A stretch of 64,000 bases of DNA, from NCBI GenBank assembly GCA_023362775.1, contig JALMGJ010000005.1, positions 42,553,463 through 42,617,462 of the forward strand. Direction: 5' to 3'. This document shows positions 10,413-21,541 of this stretch, in pieces. A model generated the notes under the pieces. That model saw nothing but the letters and a program-made list of their open reading frames with translations, was not told the DNA's origin and did no database searches. Position 1 is the stretch's first letter; every line of letters begins with the position of its first letter. The position numbers and the translations under genes were made by a program. Origin of the DNA: Charina bottae (Eukaryota > Chordata > Lepidosauria > Squamata > Charinaidae).

Positions 10413-10438
10413 CCTCTCTCTCTCTCTATATATATATA
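10330..10438 (+). repeat. compound microsatellite (CA)n-(TC)n-(TA)n
   Basis: A CA block (10330-10356) is followed by AAAA, then a nearly pure polypyrimidine TC block (10362-10428), then a short TA block. Repetitive Ser-Leu and Arg-Glu frames across it are not genes. Confidence 0.95.
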
Positions 10439-12384
10439 TTCCATTAATAAATTCCATTATTCAGATATATGCAATACTCAGAAACAGATTCAAGAAGTTG
10501 GCCCTCATTATTAACTACATCATGTCCATATACCTATCAGAATTTCATAAGTGTCTGGCTTGCATTGGAATAGGAAGTATGAAGACATAATTAGAATCTT
10601 AACCTTTGCCTTCAGGGTTTGAATAACAGGCTGATTGTGTTGAACTGCTGAAATAGCAGTTTTGTATATATATTATATTTACTTTTAGTACACATATGCT
10701 CATTTACAGTTGGAGTAGCACATTCAGATTCTATAATATCTTTTGATTGCTTCAGAGAATACTCATGACAGCACTAATTGTACCCAGGAAATATACTTGC
10801 TTAACAGGAGAGAGGGAGAGTTAAGCCTCAGAGTAATTGCTTTAGTGCATTTTAGTGATTTCCATTAAATTTAATGTGTTGAATGCATTAAAACAAATGT
10901 CACTGGAACAGGGTGAAATGGGCAGAAGAACTATCTCTGAGATAGGATTGTTTATGGTATACCAGGAGGAATCTAACTTTTATTTGCCAGGAAGAAATGA
11001 TCTCAGCCCTGCCTGTGCTCTCCTAATTGTTTCATAAATGCATGCAATCTCTCGGTTATGTTTTAACTACATGAAAACATTGTGGCTATTTATGGTAACA
11101 TTTTTTTTAATTTATCAGCGTGACTTGCATATATCAAGAGAAAATTTCCCTTGCTAAATACTCTTTACTTTTAATATTTATATCTAAATAATACATGTTG
11201 TAAATTCTGAGCGGCTGTTGTGATAGGGCAGATTCAGCTCTGATAAAATTACTGCTGCCAAGAAATCAGAAAGATTTCTGAAAGAAAGTCAAGAATTCCT
11301 TAGCAGTTTTTAAATATAAGAAGCATTAGGTTGTGGGCCAGTGGCTAAAGCACACCAAGTTGAGTTAATGTTTTTTGATATGATCAGTGAATGTTCATTA
11401 AAAAAAAAATCTTAATAATCTCCAGAGCTTCATTTCTTTATGGGAAGCTACCTTTCCTAGTATTGTGGCTTAATGTTGTGGGATTTGTGATACGTATTGA
11501 GGTTTTTTTAATACAGAATATTCTCAAGTTCAAAATGATGCTGTTGATCAGCCTTGCCATTAACTGTCTTCTACACTGAGTTATCGTGCCTCTGAGGATT
11601 AGTGAAGTAGGATAAAATAGTCTGCATTTAAGAGATATTAACTTACAATTTATTACACTTGAGATTAAAACTTTTAATTATCTGCCTTTTCAGTGTATTT
11701 TTTTCTCTTTTAAATCTTTCCTGAAGTTAGGCAACAGTGGGAACCAGATGCTTCCAAGTGCCAAGCTTGGAGAAATTATATGCTGACACAGAGCAGACTA
11801 GTTTGTTCATTAACAAGGGCCAAATATATTGTGACAGTTGTCTGAATTCAGTACATTTGGGCCATTTCAATAGAGACCGGTTCCTTGCCTCTTACTGCTT
11901 TCTCCTAGATTATTCAGCCTGCGTGGGTGACAATCTTTTTCTGAAGTGACAAACTAGGTCATCTGTTTTTTTCTCTCTTCTCTGTAAAATGGTAGCAAAT
12001 CAACATGTCACCTACTTGTGACAGTCCGGAAGACCCACAACAGCCATCACCTACTTGTCTTTTAAAAAGGTGCATTGTCTGTAGTAAAATTGCAGGGAAG
12101 CTAAACTATGAATGCTGCCTTTGTGGTTAGTTGCCCTTTTATTTTCCAGTGCTACAAATTGAACTGTAAGGTGTTATCAGCAAAGCCTATCAGTCCCAAG
12201 GCAATCAGAGAGAAAAAAGCAGAGGCCGTTTTGATGGGCCCACTTTTTCCATGGAGGTTTTGATTTCTAGAGCTATAACAACTATCATCCTAATTACACT
12301 GGCAGATTCAGCAGGTTGGACATACTATAAAACCTATTGCAGTTAGCAACCAGGAACTGATGTAATAATTTTATACTGAAATGG

Positions 12385-12450
12385 GAAGATATTTATTTAT
12401 TTATTATTCAAATTTATATGACTGCCCATCTCCCCCAACGGAGAGATATA
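12385..12450 (-). mobile_element. L2/CR1-type LINE 3' tail, - strand
   Basis: The + strand reads TATTTATTTATTTATTATTC then GACTGCCCATCTCCCCCAAC. The inverse is the GGGGGAGATGGGCAGTC...AATAAATA tail of L2/CR1-type elements. Only the terminal part is recognisable. Confidence 0.55.
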
Positions 12451-12524
12451 CATTTCTTTCAGAAATAGACTGGGTTCAAGTCCAGAAATGACATGTTGAA
12501 GTGGGCACTTTGGTTTACTTTTTT

Positions 12525-12750
12525 TATCCTATGCCTTCGAGTCAGTGTTGACTCCTGGTGACTGCCTGGACAAGTCTCCGCAGTTTTCTTGGCAAGATCT
12601 CAGAAGTGGCTTGCCATTGCCTACTTCCTGGGGCTGAGAGAGTGTGACTGGCCTAAGGTCACCCGGCTGGCTTTGTGTCTAAGGTGGGACTAGAACTCAC
12701 CATCTCCCAGTTTCTAGCCTGGTACCTTAACCACTACCCCAAACTGGCTT
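12525..12750 (-). mobile_element. tRNA-derived SINE with Bov-B-like tail (type C)
   Basis: On the - strand the head reads GGGGTAGTGGTTAAGGTACC (A box region) and GTGAGTTCTAGTCCCACC (B box region). It is followed by TGACCTTAGGCCAGTCAC, then GGCAATGGCAAGCCACTTCT and a tail AGGAGTCAACACTGACTCGA. The head resembles type B SINEs below, but the tail is different and RTE-like. Confidence 0.75.
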
Positions 12751-13977
12751 TCTATTTTGATCCACTAGTTGACAGAAATAAACTTACCATAGAGGATATG
12801 AGCTGACAAAGTTTTCTGGCAGTTATTAGAACCTCTCAAATAAGAACTGAAAACCCCAATCTTGAATCTAGTAATACAGTGCTGTTCTCTAACTGAAATA
12901 GCTGGGAATTAGAGGGTTAATGGTAGAGAACCATTTATGTTGTTAAAAAAATAGCTTGGAAATTATTCCTATCCTTGGGCTGATAAAACTGAAGTTCAGA
13001 ATCCTTTCTTGTTTGTGAACAATAATTACAATCTGTTTTATTTGAATGTCAAATAAATGAATGAATAAATATTGTGTTTTGAAGCATCTATTTTTTTAAA
13101 AGTTGGAAGTTGTTTTCTTTTATTGTGTTTTTTTAACTACATAAGCTATTTTGAGAACTATACTCTTGAAAACAGCCTAAAAATAAATTTAAATATACTT
13201 GGCTTTGCGAAGTATGATTTGTCAAAGTCATGAAGGATTACTAGATCTGATTATGTACATATTATTTGTTTTTATTCGTGCTTGTGTATATAAATTAGGA
13301 TGGGCTGTGGTAGTGCAGTGAAATCAGCAAAAGCTTTTCTGTTTCCACCATTAATTCCTTATGTCAGTCAGTCCGTCTGTCCTTTATTATGGTCTATCAC
13401 AGAATTTCACTTAAAAAATAAAAACTAAAACAAAATAAAAGAAGATAAAATAAACAACAATAACTAGATAACCAATATAATTGGTTACAGTGAGTTTGAG
13501 AAACAATAAAACAAAATTTGGCCACATTCAAAGAAACTAAGTCATACTGATCATCTAATAACAACTGTATATAAAATAAATCTGAATGACCTGGAAATTT
13601 AGTTAATAAATGGGATATGAAATGTAGTTGTACTTTTTTTTTTATAAAATAGCAATGCAACTATTCATGAATTGTATTTTCAACTGCTTTTTTGCCAGAA
13701 GGAGAGAGTCTTGAAGAATGAAGGATTTTCCTGAATTTTCCTTCAAGGATGGTTGTTGGAATTGTTTTAAAATTTGTTAGAGTTAGTGCCCTTCTAAATT
13801 TATGGATGGACATTTAGTTTAAATGTCTTGCTGGTCTAAACAAAGGAGACTGGCTATTTAAAAAAAAAATCTCTTGGGAAGTCCAGCAAATGTAATTGCC
13901 TTTTAACATCTGTAACACATTGTTTCTTGACATTGCCTGAGCAAATGTTTTTCTGCCTCCACCATTAACCCCTAATG

Positions 13978-14217
13978 CATAGCTTTCCAAACTGTGTGTT
14001 ACAACACAGTACTGTGTCACCTGCGGTGTGCAGGTGTGTTGCGCGAAAACCCGGAAGTGCTGATGGTGCGCTGCCGCTGCTGCCGCCACATACAACAGCA
14101 GCACACCATCAGCGCTTCCAGGTTTTGCACGACACACCTGCACACTGCTGCCGCCGCCGCCATGCGCGCCGCCGCCGTTGGTGTGTGTCACCAACAGGAA
14201 AAGTTTGGAAAGCTCTG
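13978..14217. mobile_element. hAT element, family F1
   Basis: Ends CATAGCTTTCCAAACTGTG and AAAGTTTGGAAAGCTCTG, with perfect 8-bp duplication CCCTAATG (13970-13977, 14218-14225). The interior differs from the other F1 copies: GCTGCCGCTGCTGCCGCCAC and CTGCTGCCGCCGCCGCCATG trinucleotide-rich stretches replace the large palindromes. One ACCCGGAAGTG motif is present at about 14050. Confidence 0.92.
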
Positions 14218-15231
14218 CCCTAATGTGTTTAATGAACAAGTGTAACAGTCTTTGTTTATAACAAAGTTATAAATAGTAAGGCCTTCAGATTCAGTTCCAG
14301 AAAGGTGGTTTTAAGGGCATGGGAGCATCCTTAAAGCACCTGTGTACAGCATCCTAGGAAAAGAAGCTTCTACTTTATAGAATTGCAGGCAGGTGCTATG
14401 TTCACACTTCTGTGAACACTTCTTGCAGGGGTGATTACATGATTCACTCATCTAGATTTTGCTAACCTCTGCATCAGAAATTGATGTAGCTTTGTTTGGG
14501 AACACAATTGAGTACTCTGGGAGCTATTTCCTCACTTCTAGAGTTGTAGTTCCAACCACGTTGTAGTCTCCAGGAAGTTTGCTACAAGTTTGTTCTCTGA
14601 AGGCACCACTCAAGATAATTCTTTATCCCCCTTTCAGTTAGTGCAACCTCTGGGCTTAGAATCATTCACCCTTAGGCTAGAAGGCAGAATGGAGATTCAT
14701 CAGTTTCCCTAAGGGAACATTAGTAACCTTCACTATAGATCATCTGTATCTCTCAGATCTGTACTAATAGGGTTTCATGGGACAAAATTTAGTGTAAACG
14801 TAAAGTGATGATGTTAAGAAGCAGATGTCACTGAAGGGATAAAGCAGTTGGAATAAAAAAACTAGGAAGCACATAAACCTGTGTGCCAAAACAGGCTTAT
14901 TAAATACATTCCTGTGTGAGAACTTCCCCATATCTTGCTTTTACTGTAGTATATTTGCAAATAACAACAAATATAAAACTGCTGGATGTATATATTTTCA
15001 GCATCTGTAATTCAACAGGCATGTAATGGTTTTATGGTGAACAGCTGTAGTTTCATATAGGGTGAAATCCCACACATTGTGCATACTGGGTCTTATCACT
15101 ACTGTAACTGGTTCATTTAATTGCTATTGAACTACAAATCTTTTGGCTGCATTGAAGTATCCATTGTGCATTCTGAGTGACAGGGGAAGGACAGTTGATT
15201 ATGTTGCTGGACAGATTGTTTTCCCATAAAG

Positions 15232-15368
15232 CAAGAGTGGGGAACACACGACCTCCAGTTGTTGCTAAACTACAACTACCAGTTGTCCCTACTTGTATAG
15301 TCAATGGAAAGGAGCCAGTATTAGGAGCTATAATTCAACAAGAACTGGAGAGCCCACTCCCATTTCTG
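15232..15368. mobile_element. small hAT-like MITE (family F5), decayed
   Basis: The left half reads AGAGTGGGGAACACACGACC and CAGTTGTTGCTAAACTACAACTACCAG. The right half gives the inverse pattern, AGCTATAATTCAACAAGAACTGGAG...CCCATTTCTG. This is the palindromic layout of a common reptile MITE (GTTGCTGAACTACAACTCCC inside GTGGGGAAC ends) as I know it. No clean target duplication remains. Confidence 0.6.
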
Positions 15369-16099
15369 CCTTTGTCTTCACTTTTTCCAATCCATACATA
15401 AGATATTAGTGTAAAGTGGTATAGAGGAGACAGTCTGATATTTCTTTCCTGAAAATGAAAAAAACATACTGCTGCTCTGTCACAATTGCTGTATATGTAC
15501 TTTGAGGAAAATGTACATGCACATATAGAAGGAGATGTAGTAATTTTATTTACCGTGTCCTTATAACTAAGAGCACTACAAGTAAATCAAACATAATATG
15601 CAATATAAAACAGTCTCTCCAATAAAACAATGAAATAATACATGATCTAAAAATAATGTAGATCATACCACCTCCTTTGGGTTCCACAAATATCAGATAT
15701 GGAAATGTACTTTCTACAAGTGGGGTCTTCTATAAAGTTGATTGCTGTCTCTTTCCCCCTTACCTGCATGCTATAACATTTCCTATGTAAGAGGAAATTA
15801 GCTGCTTCTCTCCCTGTTTATGATCATATGAATGAACTGTGCCACAACTGGGACTCTTCATTTGAGACTTCTGTGAAGTTTCCCCCTGTGATGTCTTTTC
15901 TTCCCCACCCCAACCACCACTGCAACAAATTTGGAGAAGAAGAAGGTTAGGACAGCTCAAAAAAATCTTGGTCACTTCTTGCTTTGTCAATCATGTAGAA
16001 AGCATCAGCACTGACTTTATAAGCAGTTCTTCCTTTGGCATGTTAGAAGCTTTCAGCTGCCTGATGTATTGCTGCATGCCAATAAAATAAAACAATAAG

Positions 16100-16328
16100 G
16101 GCACCCTCAAGCTTCACTCTTGATGATTGCATCCACGCTGTTTTCTTGGCAGCATTATGGAAGTAGTTCATCATTGCCTTCTTTCAGGATTTTTTAAAAC
16201 ATCACAGCATAGCTAACAGATGTGGAATTCCCAGCTGGCCCTGAATCCAAGTACCAACTACAGCCAACCCTGATTAGCTTCCAAGATCAGCCAAGGTTGG
16301 CTAGATGCTGCTTATTGCTTGCTGTATG
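16100..16328 (-). mobile_element. SINE with 5S rRNA-derived head
   Basis: On the - strand GATCTTGGAAGCTAATCAGG followed by GTTGGCTGTAGTTGGTACTTGGAT matches the internal promoter half of 5S rRNA (GATCTCGGAAGCTAAGCAGG...TTAGTACTTGGATGGG). Downstream come GGCAATGATGAACTACTTCC and TCATCAAGAGTGAAGCTTG, similar in layout to the body and tail of the type C SINE at 12.5 kb. It is not a 5S gene: the 5' third is missing and there is no terminator at the right place. Confidence 0.65.
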
Positions 16329-16474
16329 CTAGTGCCCTATTTCTTTATTTGACAATAAATAAATAAACCACAACAATTTGACCAATTCTGGGACATATAC
16401 TGTACCTGGGAAACTAACAACAGAGTATCTCAATAATTGAGATCAAAATTGTATTCACTATAACAGTAGAAGAA

Positions 16475-16521
<47 letters not shown>
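16475..16521 (+). repeat. (AAT)n microsatellite
   Basis: About fifteen AAT/ATA units without interruption, next to a possible LINE 3' end on the - strand (16545-16770). Confidence 0.95.
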
Positions 16522-16544
16522 GTGTGGTGCAAGTCAGAAGGCCC

Positions 16545-16770
16545 AAAGCTCACTGAACTAGAATAGTCTCAAGGGCCTTCCTGAATGTAAGAAAGGTAGG
16601 GGACCATTTGCACCCTTCAGAAGAAGCAAGTTCCATAATGTGGGGTCTGCCACTGAGAAACTCTTGCTAGTATATACTACTCCCTTGACCTCCTGCAGAG
16701 GAGGAACCTGGAGCTGTTCTTTCTCAAGGAAACCGAGAACAGTTTCTCTGTATGCTGACATGATGCAGTG
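16545..16770 (-). mobile_element. possible L2/CR1-type LINE C-terminal fragment
   Basis: The - strand frame reads KSFSVADPTLWNLLL, close to the (AFS)VAAPTLWN(SLP) motif near the end of L2/CR1 reverse transcriptase proteins. The surrounding sequence is too diverged to confirm, and the (AAT)n at 16475 may be its tail. Confidence 0.4.
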
Positions 16771-17436
16771 TACATTGCTCTGGAATCAGTAGAAATTAAC
16801 CAGACAGCCTAGAGAACTTTACATGAATTAGTAAGTCATTAATAGCAAGGAGTTGATCATGGTGTACAGTATATCTGATTGCATTTGTCTGACTTCTCTT
16901 TGAGGAGTGGGTGCCAACTGCACACACAGAAATACTAATCCTTTGCAGACATCACTGTACAATTATACATCATCTTTCATTGCTCCAGATAAATTTTAAT
17001 AGAGACTTTTTGCTTCCGAGTTGAATTTATGCAGTGGAAATTTATAATGGAAATTGAACAAACCTCAGAGTCACATAATGAATCATATCTCATTTCCCAG
17101 TGTGTGAAGAGTAGGCTTTTTCTCTTTTCTCATTGCCTTTCCATCAACGTTTAAATTGCTCTGTTTTCACACACTGCCAGGTCAGATCCACCTTTCCATT
17201 TATTAATCAGTTCTGAATCCTTGGCCACCTCTCTAAGATATTTTAAAAAATCACTTGAATGAATGGCTTCTCATATACTTGCTGGAATTCTATAATCTTA
17301 AATCCTGCATGAGAATTTGTAAGAAGCAGCAGTGATGAGCTCCTTTCAGGCTCACATGGAATACAGTAGAAACCAGAACTCATAAAATTATAATGTAAGT
17401 ACTTTTCTGGGAAGAAAAATAAATAAGATTTAGCCA

Positions 17437-17705
17437 ATTAGGTGTAGTGATTAAGGTGCTGGCCTAGAAACCAGGAGACTGTGAGTTCTATCCTGCCTTA
17501 GGCATGAAAGCCTGCTGGGTGACTTTGGGCCAGTCACTTTCTCTCAGCCCAACCCACTTCACAGGGTTGTTGTTGTGGGGAAAATAGGAGGCAGGAGTAT
17601 TAGATATGCTTGTCACCTTGAGTCCCTCTTGAGGGAGTTGGGCGGTGATAAATTGAATGAATGAATGAATGAATAAATAAATAAATAAATAAATAAATAA
17701 AATAT
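17437..17705 (+). mobile_element. tRNA-derived SINE, type B
   Basis: Head GGTGTAGTGATTAAGGTGCT (A box) and GTGAGTTCTATCCTGCC (B box), then GGGTGACTTTGGGCCAGTCA and CACAGGGTTGTTGTTGTGGG. The tail, CACCTTGAGTCCCTCTTGAGGGAG...GGCGGTGATAAA, is LINE-like, followed by (GAAT)n and (AAAT)n. Confidence 0.85.
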
Positions 17706-17873
17706 AAAAAAGGTGGGATAAAAATCTAATAATAAAAATAATTTTAGAAGGGATACATTCTGGAAAGTGGCATAATCTACACAATTTTTTGAAGTCAGAT
17801 TTTAATTATTGTTTTATTGTATTTTATTTATTTGTGTTCATTGTATGTAATTATTATTGTATTATTTTTGTTG

Positions 17874-17920
<47 letters not shown>
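17874..17920 (+). repeat. (ATC)n microsatellite
   Basis: An uninterrupted CAT/ATC run of about fifteen units. Poly-His and poly-Asp frames through it are artefacts. Confidence 0.95.
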
Positions 17921-17921
<1 letters not shown>

Positions 17922-17953
17922 CAACTTCTCTGTGAAACCTCAGGATGGTCTAC

Positions 17954-18072
17954 CACGGTGTTCCTCAAATGTGGCAACTTTAAAATGTGTTGACCAACTC
18001 TCAGAATGGCTGGCTGGGGAATTCTGGGAGTTGAAGTCCACACATCTTAAAGTTACCAAGTTTGAGAAACAC
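17954..18072. mobile_element. small hAT MITE (family F6)
   Basis: Palindromic element: GTTCCTCAAATGTGGCAACTTTAA on the left faces TTAAAGTTACCAAGTTTGAGAAACAC on the right, with GAATTCTGGGAGTTGAAGTCCACAC near the centre. It is flanked by a perfect 8-bp duplication TGGTCTAC (17946-17953, 18073-18080). This is a common squamate repeat type; non-coding. Confidence 0.8.
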
Positions 18073-18713
18073 TGGTCTACAGGGCAAGGAGTTCCCTATA
18101 TTTTATCTGCAAAGCAACCTGTGAGTAGCTGGACCAAGAGAGGAAAAAAACCTTGTCCAATAGACTTGAATCCAGGTCTCTCCAATCCAAGTTCAACATT
18201 TTAATTGTACTGTATATTTGGAACTCATTTAACTCTGTGTGTAGAGAGGAAGACTGCTTAGGATTTTCCTGCATCCATGACAGCAGCCAATATTGATGAA
18301 ACCATTTTCTGTAGTCTTATACAAAATGGAGACAGGGTACTCCAACATTTATTCAGTAGATGCCATAGAGGCCACATCTAAGCCTTAATTTGTTTAGTTT
18401 ACCTTGTTGGATGTATTCTGTAATCAAGTTTGAAATTCTACACTGATACAGGAAGGTCTATAAACTACAGTTCAGGAGAGAGGCTAATGGAGGAAGATAT
18501 TTTGGGAGGTATTAGTAGTAAATTTCTTTTGCTTTACTAGTAATCTGCCTTGCCTTCAATTTCTTGAACTTCTTTGAACTAATTTCTTCATCAAAGATTC
18601 TGATTAGCAGTTTACCCTTTCTCCTTTTTTTCATCTAGGCCAGGGGTCGGCAAACTTTTTATGCCGGGAGCCATTTTGACATGCTCGTGCACATTTTGAA
18701 ATGCTCGAGAGCC

Positions 18714-18749
18714 AGGGGGCGGGGTTTGCGGGCGGGGGCCAATCGCGTG
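18714..18749 (+). promoter_or_regulatory. CCAAT/GC-box cassette shared with the 3.5 kb array
   Basis: GGGGGCGGGGTTTGCGGGCG continues into GGGGCCAATCGCGTGG. Unit boundaries and word order match the 39-bp unit at 3473-3628 with a handful of substitutions, although the two host elements have unrelated ends. Sp1-like and NF-Y-like motifs are seen; promoter activity is inference. Confidence 0.7.
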
Positions 18750-18814
18750 GAAGGGGGCGGGTTTGCCTCGCTCAGCTGCGCTGGGCTGTGAAGCTGGACG
18801 AGCCGCCGGACCTG

Positions 18815-19195
18815 GAGCGCTTCCGCGCGCAGCTGAGCGAGGCCCCGCGCCGGTCTTTTTGGAGCGCTTCCGCATGCAGCTGAGCGCTGGGCTGTGGAAA
18901 TGCGCTCCAAAAAGACCGGCGCGGGGCCTCGCTCAGCTGCGCGTGGAAGCGCTCCAGGTCCGGCGGCTCGTCCAGCTTCACAGCCCAGCGCAGCTGAGCG
19001 AGGCCCCGCGCTGGTCTTTTTGGAGCGCTTCCGCACGCAGCTGAGCAAGGCCCTGCGCCGGTCTTTTTGGAGCGCTTCCGCGCGCAGCTGAGCGCTGGGC
19101 TGTGGAAATGCGCTCCAAAAAGACCGGCGTGGGGCCTCGCTCAGCTGCGCGCGGAAGCGCTCCAAAAAGACCGGCGCGGGGCCTCGCTCAGCCAT
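18815..19195. repeat. module array, direct and inverted copies
   Basis: The about 50-bp module (GAGCGCTTCCGCGCGCAGCTGAG... CGCCGGTCTTTTTGGA) occurs forward near 18815-18866, inverted near 18901-18955, forward near 18990-19090 and inverted near 19107-19195. A further forward pair is at about 19672-19757. Copies differ by few bases, suggesting recent rearrangement within the element. Confidence 0.85.
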
Positions 19196-19830
19196 CGTTG
19201 CCTATTCTGGCTCAAGCTGCTGGAAGTTTGTAGTCATCACCCCCCCACCACTCTTGCTGTGGCGCCTGAACATCTGGGTAAACGGCGGGGGAGATGCCCT
19301 TTGCAGCGACGGGCGCGGGGCGAGTGGCGCGCCACTTTGCAGACGCCCCGGGGAGAAGCGGTAGGCGAGACCTTGCAAGCGTGGCGGGGAGAGGGGAGCC
19401 CTTCTCAGCCCTTTTGCACGCGCACGCACACCTCTACACCTCCTCAACCCTTTTGCACACGCACACACGCCCGCTCCCCTTTTGCCCGCGTTGCTGCAGG
19501 TGCGCGGGGGGAGGTCTTCGCTGGAGGCGTTTTAGCAAATGGTGGGCAGCCACCTGCCTGGCGCGCCGGAGGGTGCGGTTGGCGAAGCCGCAGCTCTCCG
19601 GAAGTGGCTGAACCACATCTCCCAGCAGCCCCAGGCGGGTGGTCAGGGCCGAGAACTGGAGCGGGGCAACAGCCCAGCGCAGCTGAGCGAGGCCCTGCGC
19701 TGGTCTTTTTGGAGCGCTTCCTCGCGCAGCTGAGCAAGGCCCCGCGCCGGTCTTTTTTTCGCGCCTCCGGGAAGCAGGGCCAATCGGGCTTCGCCTTGTT
19801 CAGCCCGCCTCTCTGCTCCCCTTTGGCGCG

Positions 19831-19878
19831 CGCTGATTGGTGGAGGCGTCCTTCCTTCTGAGCCTCCACCAATCAGCG
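19831..19878. repeat. perfect 17-bp inverted repeat with CCAAT boxes
   Basis: Arms 19831-19847 and 19862-19878 (CGCTGATTGGTGGAGGC and its exact inverse) around a 14-base spacer. Each arm contains an ATTGG/CCAAT core, so the hairpin places two NF-Y-type sites head to head. Confidence 0.95.
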
Positions 19879-20765
19879 TCTGTTTCTTCCCCAGGGTTCG
19901 CGCTGCTTCCGGAGACCGGCTTTCCTGATGTCGGGCGGCAGACAGAGAGAGAGAGCCAGAGCCGAGGGGCCAAAGAGCCAGATCTGGCTCAAGAGCCGCC
20001 ATTTCCGACCCTTGATCTAGGCTATACTTACCAGAGGTTGTAATGACAAGTCTGGACATAGCATACAGTTTGTCCAAAACCTAACTCCATTACCCCAGCC
20101 TATTAGAGTCCAACTATTTTCCTTATCCTTGGTGGGGAACCATCATTGTTAAAGCAAAATGTCTTGCCTCTTCTTTCATTCTCTTCTGAGAATGAAAGCC
20201 CCCCAACCTTCACAATTTGGCAATTGCATTGATTTACGGAGGTGCTCGGTTGACACTGGTAGCTCAAACCTATTTTAGAAAAGCCCACCAAGTGTTGCAT
20301 TAACCAATTTTATTTCGGGCGTAGGCCAGCACAGCACTAATAACAATTATGCTAAAATCAAAATAAAAATCAAAAGTCATATTGATAGAATAAAATAAGG
20401 TAAAGATAAAATTATTAAGGTAAAAATACAGAGTAGAGGTATTAAAACACAAAAGAATCCTATAAAATTACAATTAATTTTACTATGAATAACTAGGACA
20501 GATAATTATAAAAGGCCATAAACAATATTAGAATTTATAAAACACTGAGAATTTAAACTTATATTAAGTCTAATACTTGCTGAAGCCCTGCTAGGGTTTG
20601 TTGGGATTCAGATTAAAATTGGATCGAACCGATTTTAACAAAGTAATAGCAAAATAAAACATAGAGTGGTATGTGTACATTTTAAAGAAGAGGGGGAAAA
20701 GGGGGGGAGGGGGAAGAAGGAAGAGAAAATATATTGAGTTATGGAAGTCTAGTTAAGGCTCAGCA

Positions 20766-21539
20766 TCACCTCACTTGGAGGAGTTGTTTACGTTTAATCA
20801 TAGCTCTGAGACAGAACCGGGCTACCTTGTCTGAAATCCCTGCCACCTGGTCAGCTAGCAAGAGACTAAGGTAATCAGCCTCCGGCCTGCCCGGGTGTTG
20901 TGTTATACACGGGGAAATATACATTTCTCGTAGATTTCTATAAAAACGGCAACGCAGCAACACATGACCCACAATTTTAATTTCCCCCTCACCACAAGAA
21001 CAGAGCCGCAGCTCTTTTGGTATGTTATAGAACCTTCCCTCCGAGACAACAGAGGGGAGGACATTACAGCGAGCAAGAGTAAAAGCTCTTCTGGTGTTTT
21101 TGGGGACAATATTGTAGAGGTGATGTGCAGGAGCAACCCATTTTTGTGGGTTCACTGAATTAATATATGGTGGAGCCTGGCTAAGATCATTTTGCAGGGC
21201 CATATCTCTGGCATGTTGCCTGAAAGATGCTTTGGCCTGATCAAATCCCATTGGAATCAATACATCAGGGGAGAATCCACAATGGAGTAGGGTGGCACCC
21301 ACTAATTTTTGCCAAGAAGTGTGGAATTTGTCTTGAAGAATCAAAGAAGCCAGACAACCTGGGTTGAAAATTTGTTTGAGCCAGTAACTAACGTGTGCTA
21401 TTTGGGCATGAGTTTTAATTGGAACCATTCCAGCTTTAGCCCGAAGGGTTGAGTTAGGAACACAACAAGGAACCAAAAACAGGTTCCTTAGGAAGCTTAA
21501 TGTACAGTTTCTAATGGTTCTAGGTTCTTGTATGCACAT
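20766..21539 (-). pseudogene. LINE ORF2 C-terminal fragment with CCHC knuckle
   Basis: This 257-residue open frame begins inside the protein; its ATG is probably not a real start. Near residues 185-210 it has LCSCGEGEIKIVGHVLLRC, a Cys-X-Cys...His...Cys knuckle typical of the end of I/Jockey/R1-group LINE proteins. Upstream text (FLRNLFLVPCCVPNSTLRA, TRRAFTLARCNVLPSVVSEG) fits the thumb/connector region of such elements. The frame has survived without stops for over 770 bases, so the copy is not very old. Assignment to Vingi within the I group is by general resemblance only. Confidence 0.55.
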
Positions 21540-21541
21540 AT

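Larger units (their letters stand above)
18641..20014. mobile_element. composite GC-rich hAT element (family F3), 1.37 kb
   Basis: Ends CAGGGGTCGGCAAACTTTTT and CATTTCCGACCCTTG, with perfect 8-bp duplication ATCTAGGC (18633-18640, 20015-20022). Terminal zones contain GAGAGCCAGGGGGCGGGG and GGGGCCAAAGAGCCAGATC. Inside are many direct and inverted copies of a module built around GCGCAGCTGAGCGAGGCCCC and GCGCCGGTCTTTTTGGAGCG. There is also one CCAAT/GC-box cassette, a 470-bp non-repeated core (about 19200-19670), and a 17-bp CCAAT hairpin near the right end. It holds long open frames on both strands, but they read through the repeated modules and show no transposase motif. Confidence 0.88.

Noticed and set aside
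10262..10590. Ser-Leu and Arg-Glu repeat frames
   Set aside because: Simple (CA)n(TC)n(TA)n microsatellite in all frames.
16215..16300. Possible 5S rRNA gene
   Set aside because: Only part of 5S is present, diverged and joined to a SINE body, with no T-run terminator at the 3' end.
17857..18204. Poly-His (+) and poly-Asp (-) frames
   Set aside because: Produced by the (ATC)n microsatellite running into a MITE.
19067..19861. 264-codon open frame in the GC-rich F3 element
   Set aside because: It reads through direct and inverted copies of a repeated module, antisense frames are equally long, and no transposase or other domain is visible. High GC explains the lack of stops.
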